Shown here piece after piece: positions 1-10,435 of a stretch of DNA of 58,572 bases. Position numbers and translations under genes: made by a program. Position 1 is the stretch's first letter; every line of letters begins with the position of its first letter. The DNA is taken from positions 1 through 58,572 of the forward strand of contig JALTZZ010000060.1 of NCBI GenBank assembly GCA_027051165.1. Direction: 5' to 3'. The notes under the pieces were generated by a model. The model saw nothing but the letters and a program-made list of their open reading frames with translations, had not been told where the DNA came from and did no database searches. The stretch is from an archaeon (lineage in GTDB: Archaea > Hydrothermarchaeota > Hydrothermarchaeia > JALTZZ01).

Positions 1-1
1 C

Positions 2-109
2 TATAATAAATTAAAAAATGATTCGAGATTTGATGAATTAAAGTGTCTTATACAAAAAATTCAAACAAATATCTTTGGTATAATGTTAGAAAATGTTAAA
101 TGTTACTAA
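2..109 (+). CDS. 3' end of a truncated CDS (…YNKLKNDSRFDELKCLIQKIQTNIFGIMLENVKCY*), function unknown
   Basis: Open frame 2 from window edge to TAA at 107-109. Confidence 0.45.
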   Translation, partial: YNKLKNDSRFDELKCLIQKIQTNIFGIMLENVKCY

Positions 110-201
110 AAGAAAATTAATGTTGGCTGAAAACTTCATGGTTAAAGATATGTTCACTTTATAAATATACATCATTAATGTTATCTTTTGACATATAATC
201 T

Positions 202-504
202 ATGAGACAAATTCCTTTAGAGCTTGAAAAAGATTTAGAGGAGATTTTTGGCGAACCCTTGGATAAAAGCATTATCAAGGCTTTAATAAATGAGCTAAAG
301 AGAAAGCTTTCTGAGTATATTCTTATAGATAAAATGATGAGGGAGAAGTATGGAATGAGCTTTGAGGAGTTTAAAGAAAAAAATATCGTTGAAAAGAAGG
401 GCTATTCTTTTGAGGTTGAAAGTGATTACTGCGACTGGGAGCTTGCTGTTGACGGCATTAAAACGATAAAGGAAAAGATAAAGAAGCTTGAGGAGCTTCT
501 ATGA
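202..504 (+). CDS. Small helical protein, probable antitoxin-like partner of next ORF
   Basis: 100 aa ORF overlapping the start of ORF 501-833; TA-like arrangement. Confidence 0.5.
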   Translation: MRQIPLELEKDLEEIFGEPLDKSIIKALINELKRKLSEYILIDKMMREKYGMSFEEFKEKNIVEKKGYSFEVESDYCDWELAVDGIKTIKEKIKKLEELL

Positions 505-833
505 TTGATGAGTTTATTAAGGAGGTTGAAGAATCTGCAAAAAACTTCTCGCTAAAGATAGAAGTTGTTGCGAAAACTAAGAATGCTGTTAAAATAAAAG
601 TTCAAATAACTGAAAACATATATCTCCAGTTCTATTATAATAGCTTATCTGGAACAAAGAACTATGTTCTGATTGGATGGAACAGAAGACTTTTTGGTAG
701 AGATTGTATTGGTGGAAGATGGCACCTGCACCCTTTTGAGAATCCCGATGAGCATGTCTTTTGTGATGAAGTTCCAGTAAAGAATTTCTTTGAGGAAGTT
801 TTTGAAATTTTAATTAAAAATAAACTAATATAA
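501..833 (+). CDS. DUF6516-like putative toxin
   Basis: QFYYNSLSGTKNYVLIGWNR…RWHLHPFENPDEHVF resembles DUF6516-type toxins; overlaps upstream ORF. Confidence 0.45.
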   Translation: MIDEFIKEVEESAKNFSLKIEVVAKTKNAVKIKVQITENIYLQFYYNSLSGTKNYVLIGWNRRLFGRDCIGGRWHLHPFENPDEHVFCDEVPVKNFFEEVFEILIKNKLI

Positions 834-845
834 GGTAGATAAAGA

Positions 846-3758
846 ATGAAGAGAGAGATGATACAGTCAGAAGAATACATTGCTAAGGAGCTGAAAAATC
901 TTGGCTGGAAGTATGTAGAGCAAAGTAGGCTTATTGTTGATCCTTCTCAACCCATTGCAGTAGAACATCTGAAAACCTCTTTAAAAAGGATAAATCCTGA
1001 AATAAGCGATAAAGAAGTAGAAGAGGTTATAAAAACGCTTGAATATACGCCTGTATCCTATGAGGGTGCTAAAAAGATTCTGAGGTATATAAAGTATGGT
1101 TTGCCAATAGAAGACCCAAAAACAAAGCTTCCAAAGGAGATAAAGCTGATAGATTATGATAATCCTGATAAAAACTCCTTTTTATATTCGAGGCAGGTTA
1201 GATATGGAATTGTTCCAGACATTGTTCTTTACATAAACGGCTTGCCGATTATGCTAATAGAGTGCAAGGCTATAAACGTTGGATGGAAAGAGGCTTATAA
1301 GCAGGTAAAAAGATATGAAAAAGAATTTCCTGAACTTTTCAAGTATGTTCAGCTTAGTTTGGCTGTGGCTGATAAGATAGTATACTTTCCAAACGTTCCT
1401 TGGAGCGAAGAAGTTTCAGTTTATGAGTGGAAACCAAACCCAATAGAATTCTTGGAAAAAGAGAAAATTCTTAACATTTTAAAATACTTTACCTTTTATA
1501 GGGAAAAAGATGGAAAAATTACAAAGGTTTTACCAAGGTATATGCAGTATAGAGCAGTAAACAGCATTGTTAACAGAGCTGTAAGGTATGCAAGAGGAGA
1601 AAGCGAGAGAAATAAGGGATTAATATGGCATTGGCAAGGTTCTGGAAAAACCCTTACAATGATTTTCTCTGCATATAAAATTCAGGATTTGCTTGGGAAT
1701 CCGACAATATTCTTTATAGTTGATAGAAGAGAGCTCCAAACTCAGCTAAAAGAAGAGCTTAGGGCTTTGAAGATAGGTTTTAAGGTTGTAAGGTCTATAC
1801 CACATTTGAAAAGAATTTTAACCCATGCTGATGGAGAAAGGGGAATTTTCATAGCATTGATTCAGAAGTTTAGGGAGGAGGAGTTTAGAGAGCTTATAAG
1901 CATGATTAAAGAAATAGGGAAAAAGAAGCTGAGCATAATGGATAGAAAAGATGTAGTGGTGCTTATAGATGAAGGTCATAGAACGCAATATGGAGACTTG
2001 GCGGCTGTTATGCGAACTGTGCTTAAAAAAGCCTCTTTCTTTGCATTTACAGGAACACCTATAGCGAAGGTTGGCAGAGATACATACGCTACGTTTGGAT
2101 ATGAAGACGAGCCTTACCTCGATAGATACTTTATAATTGACTCGATAAAAGACGGATATACTGTTAAAATAGCATATCAGGCAAGGCTTGATTTGGAGCA
2201 CCTTGACAGAGATTCATTAGAGGTATTTCTGTCATCGAAACTTGAGGAGATTCCAGAAGAGTATAGAGAGAAAGTTGAGGAAGATTTAAAGAAAAAGCTT
2301 AATGCTATAAAGGTTGTGCTGAAGAATCCAAAGAGAATAGAGAGAGTAGCAAGAGATATAGCTATGCACTACAAAAAGCATGTTGAACCCTTTAAGGCTA
2401 TGGTTGTTGCTGTTGATAGGGAAGCCTGCGTTCTGTATAAGGAAGCCCTTGATAAATTTCTTCCAGAGGATTACAGCGAGATTGTGATGACGTTTAACCA
2501 GAACGATACGGAGAAAATAAGAAAATATTTCGAAATTCTCAGAGAAAAATATAAAACAAAGGAACAGAAAGATATAAGAGAAGAGATTATAAGGAGATTT
2601 AAAAAAGAAAACGAAAAACCAAAGATATTAATTGTTACCGACATGCTTTTAACAGGGTTTGATGCTCCGATACTTCAGACAATGTATTTGGATAAGCCTC
2701 TTAAGGAGCATAGACTTTTGCAGGCTATAGCGAGGACAAACAGACCTTACATTAAAGATGGGGAAAACGTAAAAGGTGCTGGGCTTGTAATAGATTATAT
2801 CGGAATATTCAAGGAGCTTAAAAAGGCGTTGTCAATATACGATGAGGCAGATATAAGAGGTGTTGCATACAACATTGAGGAAATTAAGGAGGAACTGAAG
2901 AAAAAAATAAATGAGATAATGAAGATCTTTGATGGAATACCAAGAAACTTAGATAGGGAGACAATAGATAAAGCTATAAACAGAATTGAGGAACTTGATA
3001 AGGGGAATTTATTTAAAAAGCTTTACAGAGAAATAAGAAACCTATATAGATTGCTAATTGAAGAAAGGATAGAATTTAAGCAGGATTTTGATTGGCTTAC
3101 TGAGGTTTATTATGCATATTATAGGAAGGTTGAGGGTATAGATTCAGTTGAGATAGAGCAGAAAAGAGATCAGTTCTTTAAGGAGGCTCTGAGATTTATA
3201 CATGAAACTATAGATGTAGAGAAAATTAGGAAGGATTTTCCAATAGTTGAGCTTGATGAGGAGTTCTTGAAAAAGGTTATGAAGAAGGAGAAAGCGAGAT
3301 CGTTCTACGACCTTCTTTTTGCTGTAAACCGATATATAAAGAGGGGTGAAGCACTAATAACAGAAGATATAGTTGAAAGGGTTGAAAAAATCATTAAAAA
3401 CTGGAGGGAAAGAGAAAAAAATGTAGAGGAATTATATGATGAGCTTTTATCTGTTGCAAAAACAATTAATGAGAGAAGAAAGGAAATGGAAAGACTTAAG
3501 CTTACTCCTCTTGAATACTCTTTAATTTTAGCTCTTAGGAACCACATGAGAGCAAGCACAGAGGAGCTTATAGAAATTGCTAAAGAAATTATAAAAAATA
3601 CAGAAAAGGATAGATTTGAAGGGTGGAAAGAAAAAAGTGATGTTATAAAGAATATTTCAAAAAACATATTGTTTTTCCTCATTAAATATAGAGAAAGATT
3701 GGACAACATACAAAAGACGAGAGATGACATTGTTGAAAGTTTAATGAAGTGGGGATAA
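846..3758 (+). CDS. hsdR: Type I restriction enzyme R subunit (HsdR)
   Basis: N-terminal nuclease-like region (VPDIVLYINGLPIMLIECK), Walker A WQGSGKT, DEGH box, SF2 helicase motifs. Confidence 0.93.
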   Translation: MKREMIQSEEYIAKELKNLGWKYVEQSRLIVDPSQPIAVEHLKTSLKRINPEISDKEVEEVIKTLEYTPVSYEGAKKILRYIKYGLPIEDPKTKLPKEIKLIDYDNPDKNSFLYSRQVRYGIVPDIVLYINGLPIMLIECKAINVGWKEAYKQVKRYEKEFPELFKYVQLSLAVADKIVYFPNVPWSEEVSVYEWKPNPIEFLEKEKILNILKYFTFYREKDGKITKVLPRYMQYRAVNSIVNRAVRYARGESERNKGLIWHWQGSGKTLTMIFSAYKIQDLLGNPTIFFIVDRRELQTQLKEELRALKIGFKVVRSIPHLKRILTHADGERGIFIALIQKFREEEFRELISMIKEIGKKKLSIMDRKDVVVLIDEGHRTQYGDLAAVMRTVLKKASFFAFTGTPIAKVGRDTYATFGYEDEPYLDRYFIIDSIKDGYTVKIAYQARLDLEHLDRDSLEVFLSSKLEEIPEEYREKVEEDLKKKLNAIKVVLKNPKRIERVARDIAMHYKKHVEPFKAMVVAVDREACVLYKEALDKFLPEDYSEIVMTFNQNDTEKIRKYFEILREKYKTKEQKDIREEIIRRFKKENEKPKILIVTDMLLTGFDAPILQTMYLDKPLKEHRLLQAIARTNRPYIKDGENVKGAGLVIDYIGIFKELKKALSIYDEADIRGVAYNIEEIKEELKKKINEIMKIFDGIPRNLDRETIDKAINRIEELDKGNLFKKLYREIRNLYRLLIEERIEFKQDFDWLTEVYYAYYRKVEGIDSVEIEQKRDQFFKEALRFIHETIDVEKIRKDFPIVELDEEFLKKVMKKEKARSFYDLLFAVNRYIKRGEALITEDIVERVEKIIKNWREREKNVEELYDELLSVAKTINERRKEMERLKLTPLEYSLILALRNHMRASTEELIEIAKEIIKNTEKDRFEGWKEKSDVIKNISKNILFFLIKYRERLDNIQKTRDDIVESLMKWG

Positions 3759-3759
3759 T

Positions 3760-4407
3760 ATGGAGCTGATATATAGGAAAATAAAGCATGCAAGAATAGA
3801 AATAAAGCCTGATGGAAAAATTGTAGTAGTGGCACCTCCAAATACTGATATAAACAAAATTTTGGAGAAAAATAAGAAATGGATAGAGAAAAAGCTAAAA
3901 GAATTGGAAAAGATAAACAAAGAAATAGAAGGTAAGGAAAACATGCTTCTTTTAAACGGAAAATTTTATAAGCTTGAGAATGGAAGTAGAAAAATAAAAA
4001 TTGAAGATAGCACAATTCACTTCGATGGAGATTATAAAAAGCTCAAGAAATGGTTAAAAAATAAATTTAGAAGGGAAATTGAGGAGAAAGTCAAGCTATT
4101 TTCCTTTATACTCGGAACAAAGTATAAGAAGATATATATCAGAATGCAAAAAACGAAATGGGCAAGCTGTTCTTCTTCTGGAAATCTAAGCTTCAACTTA
4201 GCATTGCTTGCTCTTCCTGAAGAGATAAGAGATTATGTAATAATACATGAAATTGCCCATTTAATAGAGCCAAAGCATACGAAGAGGTTTTGGAAAATTG
4301 TTGAGAAATACTGCACAGATTACAAAAATGCGAGAAAAGAACTGAGTAAATATTGGATATATTTGGAGAGAAACAATGTTTGGAGAAAACTAAGGGAAAT
4401 AAAATAA
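3760..4407 (+). CDS. YgjP-like (DUF45) M48-type metallopeptidase
   Basis: HEIAHLIEPKHTKRFW zinc-protease motif; immediately downstream of hsdR, a common association. Confidence 0.88.
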   Translation: MELIYRKIKHARIEIKPDGKIVVVAPPNTDINKILEKNKKWIEKKLKELEKINKEIEGKENMLLLNGKFYKLENGSRKIKIEDSTIHFDGDYKKLKKWLKNKFRREIEEKVKLFSFILGTKYKKIYIRMQKTKWASCSSSGNLSFNLALLALPEEIRDYVIIHEIAHLIEPKHTKRFWKIVEKYCTDYKNARKELSKYWIYLERNNVWRKLREIK

Positions 4408-4415
4408 ATAAAAGT

Positions 4416-4592
4416 TTACTTACTCAGCTCCTCAATCAGACTAACTAAAATTTCCTCCCTAATTCTATATCCCTTTCTAACGAGTTCCAGAAGGATAACT
4501 CTAAGATCATCCTTGGAAATATTTCCTAAGCTGTAGGCTTTTGTGAGAATCCATATAGTTTTCTTTGGCTTCAAACAAAAACTTGTAAACTT
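4416..4592 (-). pseudogene. Remnant C-terminus of a DUF3368/PIN-domain protein
   Basis: Minus-strand reading …KKTIWILTKAYSLGNISKDDLRVILLELVRKGYRIREEILVSLIEELSK* with no start codon. Confidence 0.5.
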
Positions 4593-4635
4593 CTAATAAA
4601 CCAAGTTTTTTAAATCTTGAGGATAAAATAATATC

Positions 4636-5079
4636 ATGAACTACTGGCTATGCATAACAACAGAGGATAACTGGAAGGTTATTAAGGAGAAGAATGTTTG
4701 GGGAGTTCCGGAAAGGCATAAGAACACCATAGCTAAGGTAAAACCAAAGGATAAGCTTTTGATATATCTAAAGCAGGAGAGAAAGAAGGATAAGATCGTT
4801 GAGCCGAGGATAGTTGCAGCCTATGAGGTTGCTTCTGAGGTTTACAGGGATTCTAAAAAGATTTTTAAATCTCCGCCTAACATGAGGAATGAAACCTTTC
4901 CTCTGAGGATAAAGATAAAGCCCGTGAAAATCTTTAAAAAGCCTGTTGACTTTAAATCCTTAATCCCAGAGCTCAAGTTCATTAAGAACAAGCAGAAGTG
5001 GACAGGGCACTTAATGGGCAAGGCTATGAGACAAATTCCAAAGGAGGACTACGAACTTATAATGAGCAAGGCTCAATAA
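4636..5079 (+). CDS. EVE domain protein
   Basis: [45 protein letters not shown] matches EVE domain pattern. Confidence 0.85.
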   Translation: MNYWLCITTEDNWKVIKEKNVWGVPERHKNTIAKVKPKDKLLIYLKQERKKDKIVEPRIVAAYEVASEVYRDSKKIFKSPPNMRNETFPLRIKIKPVKIFKKPVDFKSLIPELKFIKNKQKWTGHLMGKAMRQIPKEDYELIMSKAQ

Positions 5080-5486
5080 TATCTTATCTCGCCTTTCTCT
5101 TCAGCCTCGTAATATTCTTTTAACCCCTTTTCAATGCTTTCGGCATGAATAATCTTAACTGACACTTTCCCAACCTTAGATTCAACCAGATATTCTATCA
5201 CAGCTGTGAGAGTTTTTGGATTGAAATAGCTTGAATACAGGTCAACACCCTTAATTTCTCCCAAATCTTCTTTGATGGAATTTTTAACAATCTCAAAAGG
5301 CTTTATTTTATCTTTTTCAAAAATCTCTGCAAGCTCTTCAAAAGATAGGTTTAGCTCTGTAAATGTGTCCATGAAACAAACATAGGTTCTGTTCATCTCT
5401 ATAGGCAAGAGGGTTAACCTTTGAATATCTTCACAGCTGTGAGAAATCGTCAATTTTTTAAGCATAAAACATAGAGCAAAAATCAT
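5073..5486 (-). CDS. Hypothetical protein (start more likely the internal ATG at 5398, MNRTYV…)
   Basis: ORF; palindrome 5431-5442 would lie in the leader if the internal start is used. Confidence 0.55.
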   Translation of the reverse strand: MIFALCFMLKKLTISHSCEDIQRLTLLPIEMNRTYVCFMDTFTELNLSFEELAEIFEKDKIKPFEIVKNSIKEDLGEIKGVDLYSSYFNPKTLTAVIEYLVESKVGKVSVKIIHAESIEKGLKEYYEAEEKGEIRYY

Positions 5487-5757
5487 GATCGTGAGAATAC
5501 TCCCAGAGAAAGATAGAGTTATGGGGTTAATAATATTTGGCGGTCTCTACGATTTGTTAGAGTTTGACTGGAAGGAAACAAAGTGCGATGAGTGTGGAGA
5601 GGTTGTTTTATACTATAAAGAGATACCCGAAGATGCAAAGAAGGTTTACATGAAGTGTGCCGAAAAGCTCTATCCTGAGGAGTTCTACGAGACTATAAAG
5701 AGAGGTTATATAAGAGGCATGAAAAAGTATCTTGAAAGAACAAGATACATACAGTAG
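5485..5757 (+). CDS. Hypothetical protein with CxxC
   Basis: 90 aa ORF, divergent from previous. Confidence 0.5.
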   Translation: MIVRILPEKDRVMGLIIFGGLYDLLEFDWKETKCDECGEVVLYYKEIPEDAKKVYMKCAEKLYPEEFYETIKRGYIRGMKKYLERTRYIQ

Positions 5758-5784
5758 CAAACTTCCATTTCTCTTTTCATGTTT

Positions 5785-6645
5785 TCACAGCTGTGAGGAT
5801 TCATATACCTTCACAGAGCCAAGGAGACGTTTTTCTCTGAGGTAGGAAAACATCTCGTATAGTTCATCAGCAACCTTGGAATACCACTCATCTGCACTCG
5901 TTTCCCTCGCCAAATAGTGCATCGCTCCCACGTTTATCGGATTTCTTCCCTGAATGAAGTCAACAACGTCGGCTGGAACACCTTTTCTAAACAGAAAGTT
6001 GTAGTGCCACTTCCTCAAATACTTCAGCCTTATCTTCCTTCTCTTAAAGTAGTTTTTGACCCCAGCAACGGTTATATCAAGCCTTTTGAGCTTCTTAGTG
6101 AACTTTAATGGTATGTAAACGAAGTAAACGTTTTTAGTTCTCCTTAAATAGTTCAGAGGATACTTCGCAAAGTTCTTGTATCTTATCAAGTTATTTTCAT
6201 CATAGTTTTTAAGCATGTGAACCGCTTCCCTTATTCTTATACCGCTGTAACAGAGGAACTCGTAGAGAATCCTGTATTTCTCCATGTCTATTCTCATGTA
6301 GTCCCTTAGAACTTTCTCCGTGGGAGGTCTGTATGTATCTATACCACCTTTGGGAATCTTCACAAGCTTTCTGTATATCATCAGCGAGTTGAAGTCCAGA
6401 ATTCCCGTTTCCTCGCAGAAGTTGAAAAGATTTCTTAAAGCCGTTCTCAAGTGTCTTTTGCCCCTTTCCACATTGAGCAGGCTTAAAATAGCGTTTATGT
6501 CAACTTTTCCGTTAACGTATCTGTCGAGATAGCTTATCATCTTCTTTGCATGCTCCTTGCTAACCCTCTGGTAGAGCCATGCTATAAACCGCTCTCTTAT
6601 TGCATGGTAGTCTATCGGCTTAGCCTCCATCAGCAAATACTTCAA
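5785..6645 (-). CDS. int: Archaeal tyrosine recombinase/integrase
   Basis: YSGIRIREAVHML (catalytic R region), RKWHYNFLFRKGVPADVVDFIQGR, late Tyr region; adjacent to tRNA; stop codon is inside the TCACAGCTGTGA palindrome. Confidence 0.88.
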   Translation of the reverse strand: MKYLLMEAKPIDYHAIRERFIAWLYQRVSKEHAKKMISYLDRYVNGKVDINAILSLLNVERGKRHLRTALRNLFNFCEETGILDFNSLMIYRKLVKIPKGGIDTYRPPTEKVLRDYMRIDMEKYRILYEFLCYSGIRIREAVHMLKNYDENNLIRYKNFAKYPLNYLRRTKNVYFVYIPLKFTKKLKRLDITVAGVKNYFKRRKIRLKYLRKWHYNFLFRKGVPADVVDFIQGRNPINVGAMHYLARETSADEWYSKVADELYEMFSYLREKRLLGSVKVYESSQL

Positions 6646-6646
6646 G

Positions 6647-6748
6647 TTTTAAAAGTCATTCCCATACTCGTGTATGGGATTACAAAAATTGTTGAAGGTA
6701 TTAGTAACTCCGGGACGAAGAGTATTAGTAACATGAGAAGCTCTGTTT
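6647..6748 (-). repeat. ~102-bp inverted repeat copy A (partner 55180-55281); putative att/P-arm or integrase regulatory region
   Basis: ~95/102 identical to the reverse complement of 55180-55281; contains two GTTACTAATAC repeats and TCCCATAC-ACGA-GTATGGGA. Confidence 0.93.
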
Positions 6749-6770
6749 AAGTTGTTTTCAAAAAATGAAG

Positions 6771-6843
6771 TGCGACCGCCGGGATTTGAACCCGGGCTAC
6801 GGGTTTGGCAGACCCGTGTCCTACCAGGCTAGACTACGGTCGC
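6771..6843 (-). tRNA. tRNA-Gly(GCC)
   Basis: Acceptor GCGACCG/CGGTCGC, anticodon loop CTGCCAA, T-arm CGGGTTCAAATCCCG. Confidence 0.93.
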
Positions 6844-6958
6844 TTGACCGATATAAAATATAAAGGTTATTGTCGTAAAAGGTTTTAGAAATTGGACAAA
6901 GTTTATTATTTATGAGATTTTATACATGTGTTAATTTCCTATAAAAGGCGGTGGTTAA

Positions 6959-8512
6959 ATGTGGAACGCAAAAGAGATAGAAGAGCTTGCAGAAGAGAAC
7001 TTTGAGAAAGCATGGATGGAAACAAAGAATCTGCTTCCAAAAAAGAATTTGGACAAAATATATCCATTAACAAAAGTTAAGCAAGGGAAGCCGCATATAC
7101 TGTTTGAAACTATTCAGAAACTTAGAGAGGCTTATATAAAGCTTGGTTTCGAAGAAGTTGTAAATCCAATATTTATCGAGGAAAAAGAGGTATATAAACA
7201 GTTTGGTAATGAAGCACAAGCTATTTTGGATAGATGTTATTACTTAGCAGGCTTGCCAAGACCTGATGTTGGAATGAGTGAAGAAAAGATAGAGAAATTA
7301 AAAAAAATAGTAGAGATTGATGATAAAAAAATAGAAAAACTTAGAGAAGTTTTACATGCATATAAAAAAGGAGCTTTTGGTGGTGATGATTTAATATACA
7401 AAATAGCCGAAGTCATAGAAACAGATGATGTTGTCGCAACAAGAGTTTTAAATGAAGTTTTTCCAGAGTTTAAGGAGCTGAAACCTATAGCTACAAGAAT
7501 CACCTTAAGAAGTCACATGACAAGCGGATGGTTTTTAACGCTTGCAAGCCTAATTGGTAAAAAACCACTTCCAATAAAGCTTTTCTCAATAGACAGATGC
7601 TTTAGAAGGGAGCAGAGGGAAGATGAAACACACCTTAGAAGTTACTTTTCAGCGAGCTGTGTTGTTGTTAGTGAAGATGTAACTGTTGAAGATGGAAAGC
7701 TCATAGCAGAAGCCCTTCTTGAAAACTTTGGATTCACAAAGTTTAAGTTTAAGCTCGATGAAAAGAGATCAAAATACTATGCTCCGGATACGCAAACCGA
7801 GGTATATGCTTACAGCAGCAAAACAGGCTGGGTAGAAATAGCAACGTTTGGGATATACAGCCCTGTTGCTCTTTCAAGATACAAAATAGAATATCCAGTT
7901 TTAAACCTCGGCTTAGGGGTTGAGCGCTTAGCCATGGTTTTGGAAAATGCAGAAGATGTAAGAGAGCTTATCTATCCACAGTTTTATAAGGAGATAACCT
8001 TAAGCGACAGAGAAATAGCGAGCATGCTTAAACTTGAGGAAACGCCAAGAAGTAAAGAGGGTTTTGAGATTGCAGAATCTATCATAAAGGCGTGTGAAGA
8101 GCATGCAGATGCTGAATCTCCCTGCGAATTTTTAGCTTATCGTGGAAAGATCTTTGACAGAACTGTAGAGGTGAAAGTTGTTGAAAGGGAAGAAAACCAG
8201 AAACTCCTTGGTCCAGCAGCTTTTAACAAGATTTATATAATAGATGGCAATATATACGGATTAGCACAGAGTGATAAGGGATTGTTTATAGGATTGAGAT
8301 ATATAGATGCAATAGCATACAAAGTAGCATCTCTTGTTGAAAAAAATGCCCTTGTTGGAAATGATTTTGAATATAAAGTTAAAATTGTTAGAAATCTTGG
8401 AGATATAAACCTAAGGCTTGATGAGGCTGTATTGAGATATATTACAACAAAGAAAAAGAAAATAGATGTTAGAGGTCCAGTATTTATAACTGTAACGGTA
8501 AAATATAAGTGA
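6959..8512 (+). CDS. sepS: O-phosphoseryl-tRNA(Cys) synthetase
   Basis: Class II aaRS SepRS signature (LRSHMTSGWF, FSIDRCFRREQREDETHLRSY, LGLGVERLAM). Confidence 0.93.
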   Translation: MWNAKEIEELAEENFEKAWMETKNLLPKKNLDKIYPLTKVKQGKPHILFETIQKLREAYIKLGFEEVVNPIFIEEKEVYKQFGNEAQAILDRCYYLAGLPRPDVGMSEEKIEKLKKIVEIDDKKIEKLREVLHAYKKGAFGGDDLIYKIAEVIETDDVVATRVLNEVFPEFKELKPIATRITLRSHMTSGWFLTLASLIGKKPLPIKLFSIDRCFRREQREDETHLRSYFSASCVVVSEDVTVEDGKLIAEALLENFGFTKFKFKLDEKRSKYYAPDTQTEVYAYSSKTGWVEIATFGIYSPVALSRYKIEYPVLNLGLGVERLAMVLENAEDVRELIYPQFYKEITLSDREIASMLKLEETPRSKEGFEIAESIIKACEEHADAESPCEFLAYRGKIFDRTVEVKVVEREENQKLLGPAAFNKIYIIDGNIYGLAQSDKGLFIGLRYIDAIAYKVASLVEKNALVGNDFEYKVKIVRNLGDINLRLDEAVLRYITTKKKKIDVRGPVFITVTVKYK

Positions 8513-8518
8513 GGGGGA

Positions 8519-9115
8519 ATGAAGGTTAGCGTGTTATTTAGCTCTGGAAAAGACAGCTCGTTATCTGCACTAATATTAGACAGACTTGGCTACAAAGTAG
8601 AGCTTGTAACAGTAAACTTTGGATTGCTCGATACATACAAATTTGCAGAAGAAACTGCAGAAATACTTGGATTTGACTTTAGAGTTAAGAAGCTTGATAG
8701 CGAAATCCTTGAAAAAGCGTTGGAGATTCTTATTAAGAAGGGATATCCAAACGATGCAATAAACTATCTGCACAGAGTTTCCGTAGAAGAGGTGGCTAAA
8801 GAGGCAGAGAGCGAGGCAGTAGCAGATGGAACAAGAAGAGATGACAGAGTTCCTATGCTGAAGCTTAGCGAAATTAGAAGCATAGAAGATAGATACAACG
8901 TGGAATATATTGCTCCTCTTTGGGGTTTCGGGCACAGAACTATAAAGAGGTTTGTTGAAAGATTTTTTATCGTTGAGATTGATGAAAGCGACAAAGTTAA
9001 AAAAGCCGATTATGAAGCGGAGCTAAGGGAACTGCTAAGAAGAAGAGGATATAATGTTTACAATTATTTTCCAAAGGAGCACATGCAGTCAAGGGTTATC
9101 GGGATTAAACATTAG
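8519..9115 (+). CDS. PP-loop ATPase family protein
   Basis: N-terminal SSGKDSSLSAL PP-loop. Confidence 0.85.
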   Translation: MKVSVLFSSGKDSSLSALILDRLGYKVELVTVNFGLLDTYKFAEETAEILGFDFRVKKLDSEILEKALEILIKKGYPNDAINYLHRVSVEEVAKEAESEAVADGTRRDDRVPMLKLSEIRSIEDRYNVEYIAPLWGFGHRTIKRFVERFFIVEIDESDKVKKADYEAELRELLRRRGYNVYNYFPKEHMQSRVIGIKH

Positions 9116-9188
9116 AAAAATTTTATGGTAAAACCGCAGTTTTAAAAGTTGCAGAACATTTATAAAGGTTAACAAAAGATTCTATTTC

Positions 9189-10412
9189 ATGATTTTAAGG
9201 AACTGCAAAGCCTTGATAAATGGAAAGATCGAGGAGGTAGACATTTTAATCGAAGGAGAAAGAATAAAAAAAGTTGGTAAAATAATTAGGGGCGATGAAT
9301 CAATAAATATAAGAAAGAAGATCGTTATTCCAGCATTTATAGATGTTCATGTTCATCTGAGAGATTTTAAAGAAAGACACAAAGAAACAATAGAAACGGG
9401 AACGAAGGCAGCAATTTCAAGTGGAATAACAACTCTGATAGAGATGCCAAATACGGAGCCGAGCATAGATAATATGGAAAATTTAAAAAAAAGGATCAGC
9501 ATAATAAACAAAAAAAGCTATGTGGATGTGGGGATATTTTTTAAATTTACAGATAAGATTGAAAAAGATGTTGAGGATGTTTTTGGATATAAATTCTATA
9601 TGGATAAGCCGTTTAGCGATGAAACATTCATAAAATCGTTTGAACTTGGAAAAATAGTTTGTTATCATGCAGAAGATTATAAAATAATAGAAGAAAATAA
9701 AAAAAAGTTTAGAGAACATCATAAGATAAGGAACTGCAAAGCAGAAGTCATAGCTATACAAAAAGTTGCAAAAAATGCATTAATAAAAAGAAAAAAAGTT
9801 CATATATGTCACATATCCTGCAGCGATTCTCTCAAATATTTAAATGAATATACAACATGCGAGGTTACACCTCATCATCTGCTTTTAAACAAGGAGCATT
9901 ACGAGGAATACGGCGGTATAGCTAAGGTAAATCCACCACTAAAATCGAAAAAAGACAACATATATTTATTAGAAGCTTTAAAAAAAGGCAAAATTGATAT
10001 TATAGCAAGCGATCATGCACCCCATTCTATATCTGAGAAGGAAAGCGAGGATTCACCTTCTGGAATTCCAAACCTCGACGTGATGGCAAAAATTTTTCTT
10101 ACGCTTGTAAAAAGAAATGTTATATCTCTTTATGATCTATGGAGACTCTATTCAAGAAATCCAGCGGAAATATTCGGAATAAAAGAAAAAGGTTATTTAA
10201 GAGAAGGATACTATGCGGATATGGTTGTAGTAGATTTTGATGCCAAAGGAAAAATAGATCCAGATGAGTTCTTTTCCAAGGCAAAATATTCCCCTTTTGA
10301 AGGATTCAAGTATCATGGCGACGTAGAAATCGTTTTTTTAAGAGGGAAAATTGTTTACTACGATGGGGATATCGTTGAAAAGCGGGGAAGGTTTATTTTT
10401 AGAGATTTTTAA
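9189..10412 (+). CDS. pyrC: Dihydroorotase
   Basis: DVHVHLRDF, ASDHAPH metal-binding motifs. Confidence 0.92.
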   Translation: MILRNCKALINGKIEEVDILIEGERIKKVGKIIRGDESINIRKKIVIPAFIDVHVHLRDFKERHKETIETGTKAAISSGITTLIEMPNTEPSIDNMENLKKRISIINKKSYVDVGIFFKFTDKIEKDVEDVFGYKFYMDKPFSDETFIKSFELGKIVCYHAEDYKIIEENKKKFREHHKIRNCKAEVIAIQKVAKNALIKRKKVHICHISCSDSLKYLNEYTTCEVTPHHLLLNKEHYEEYGGIAKVNPPLKSKKDNIYLLEALKKGKIDIIASDHAPHSISEKESEDSPSGIPNLDVMAKIFLTLVKRNVISLYDLWRLYSRNPAEIFGIKEKGYLREGYYADMVVVDFDAKGKIDPDEFFSKAKYSPFEGFKYHGDVEIVFLRGKIVYYDGDIVEKRGRFIFRDF

Positions 10413-10435
10413 TCGTTAATCTAATATTTTCTTTT

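Noticed and set aside
3305-4015. Long antisense ORFs across hsdR and many others (e.g. 1818-2201, 48 kb region, ribosomal operon antisense ORFs)
   Set aside because: Low-complexity Ser/Leu/Phe-rich translations antisense to well-supported genes.
6959-8512. Ordinary phenylalanyl-tRNA synthetase alpha subunit
   Set aside because: Overall sequence and length fit SepRS better than PheS.
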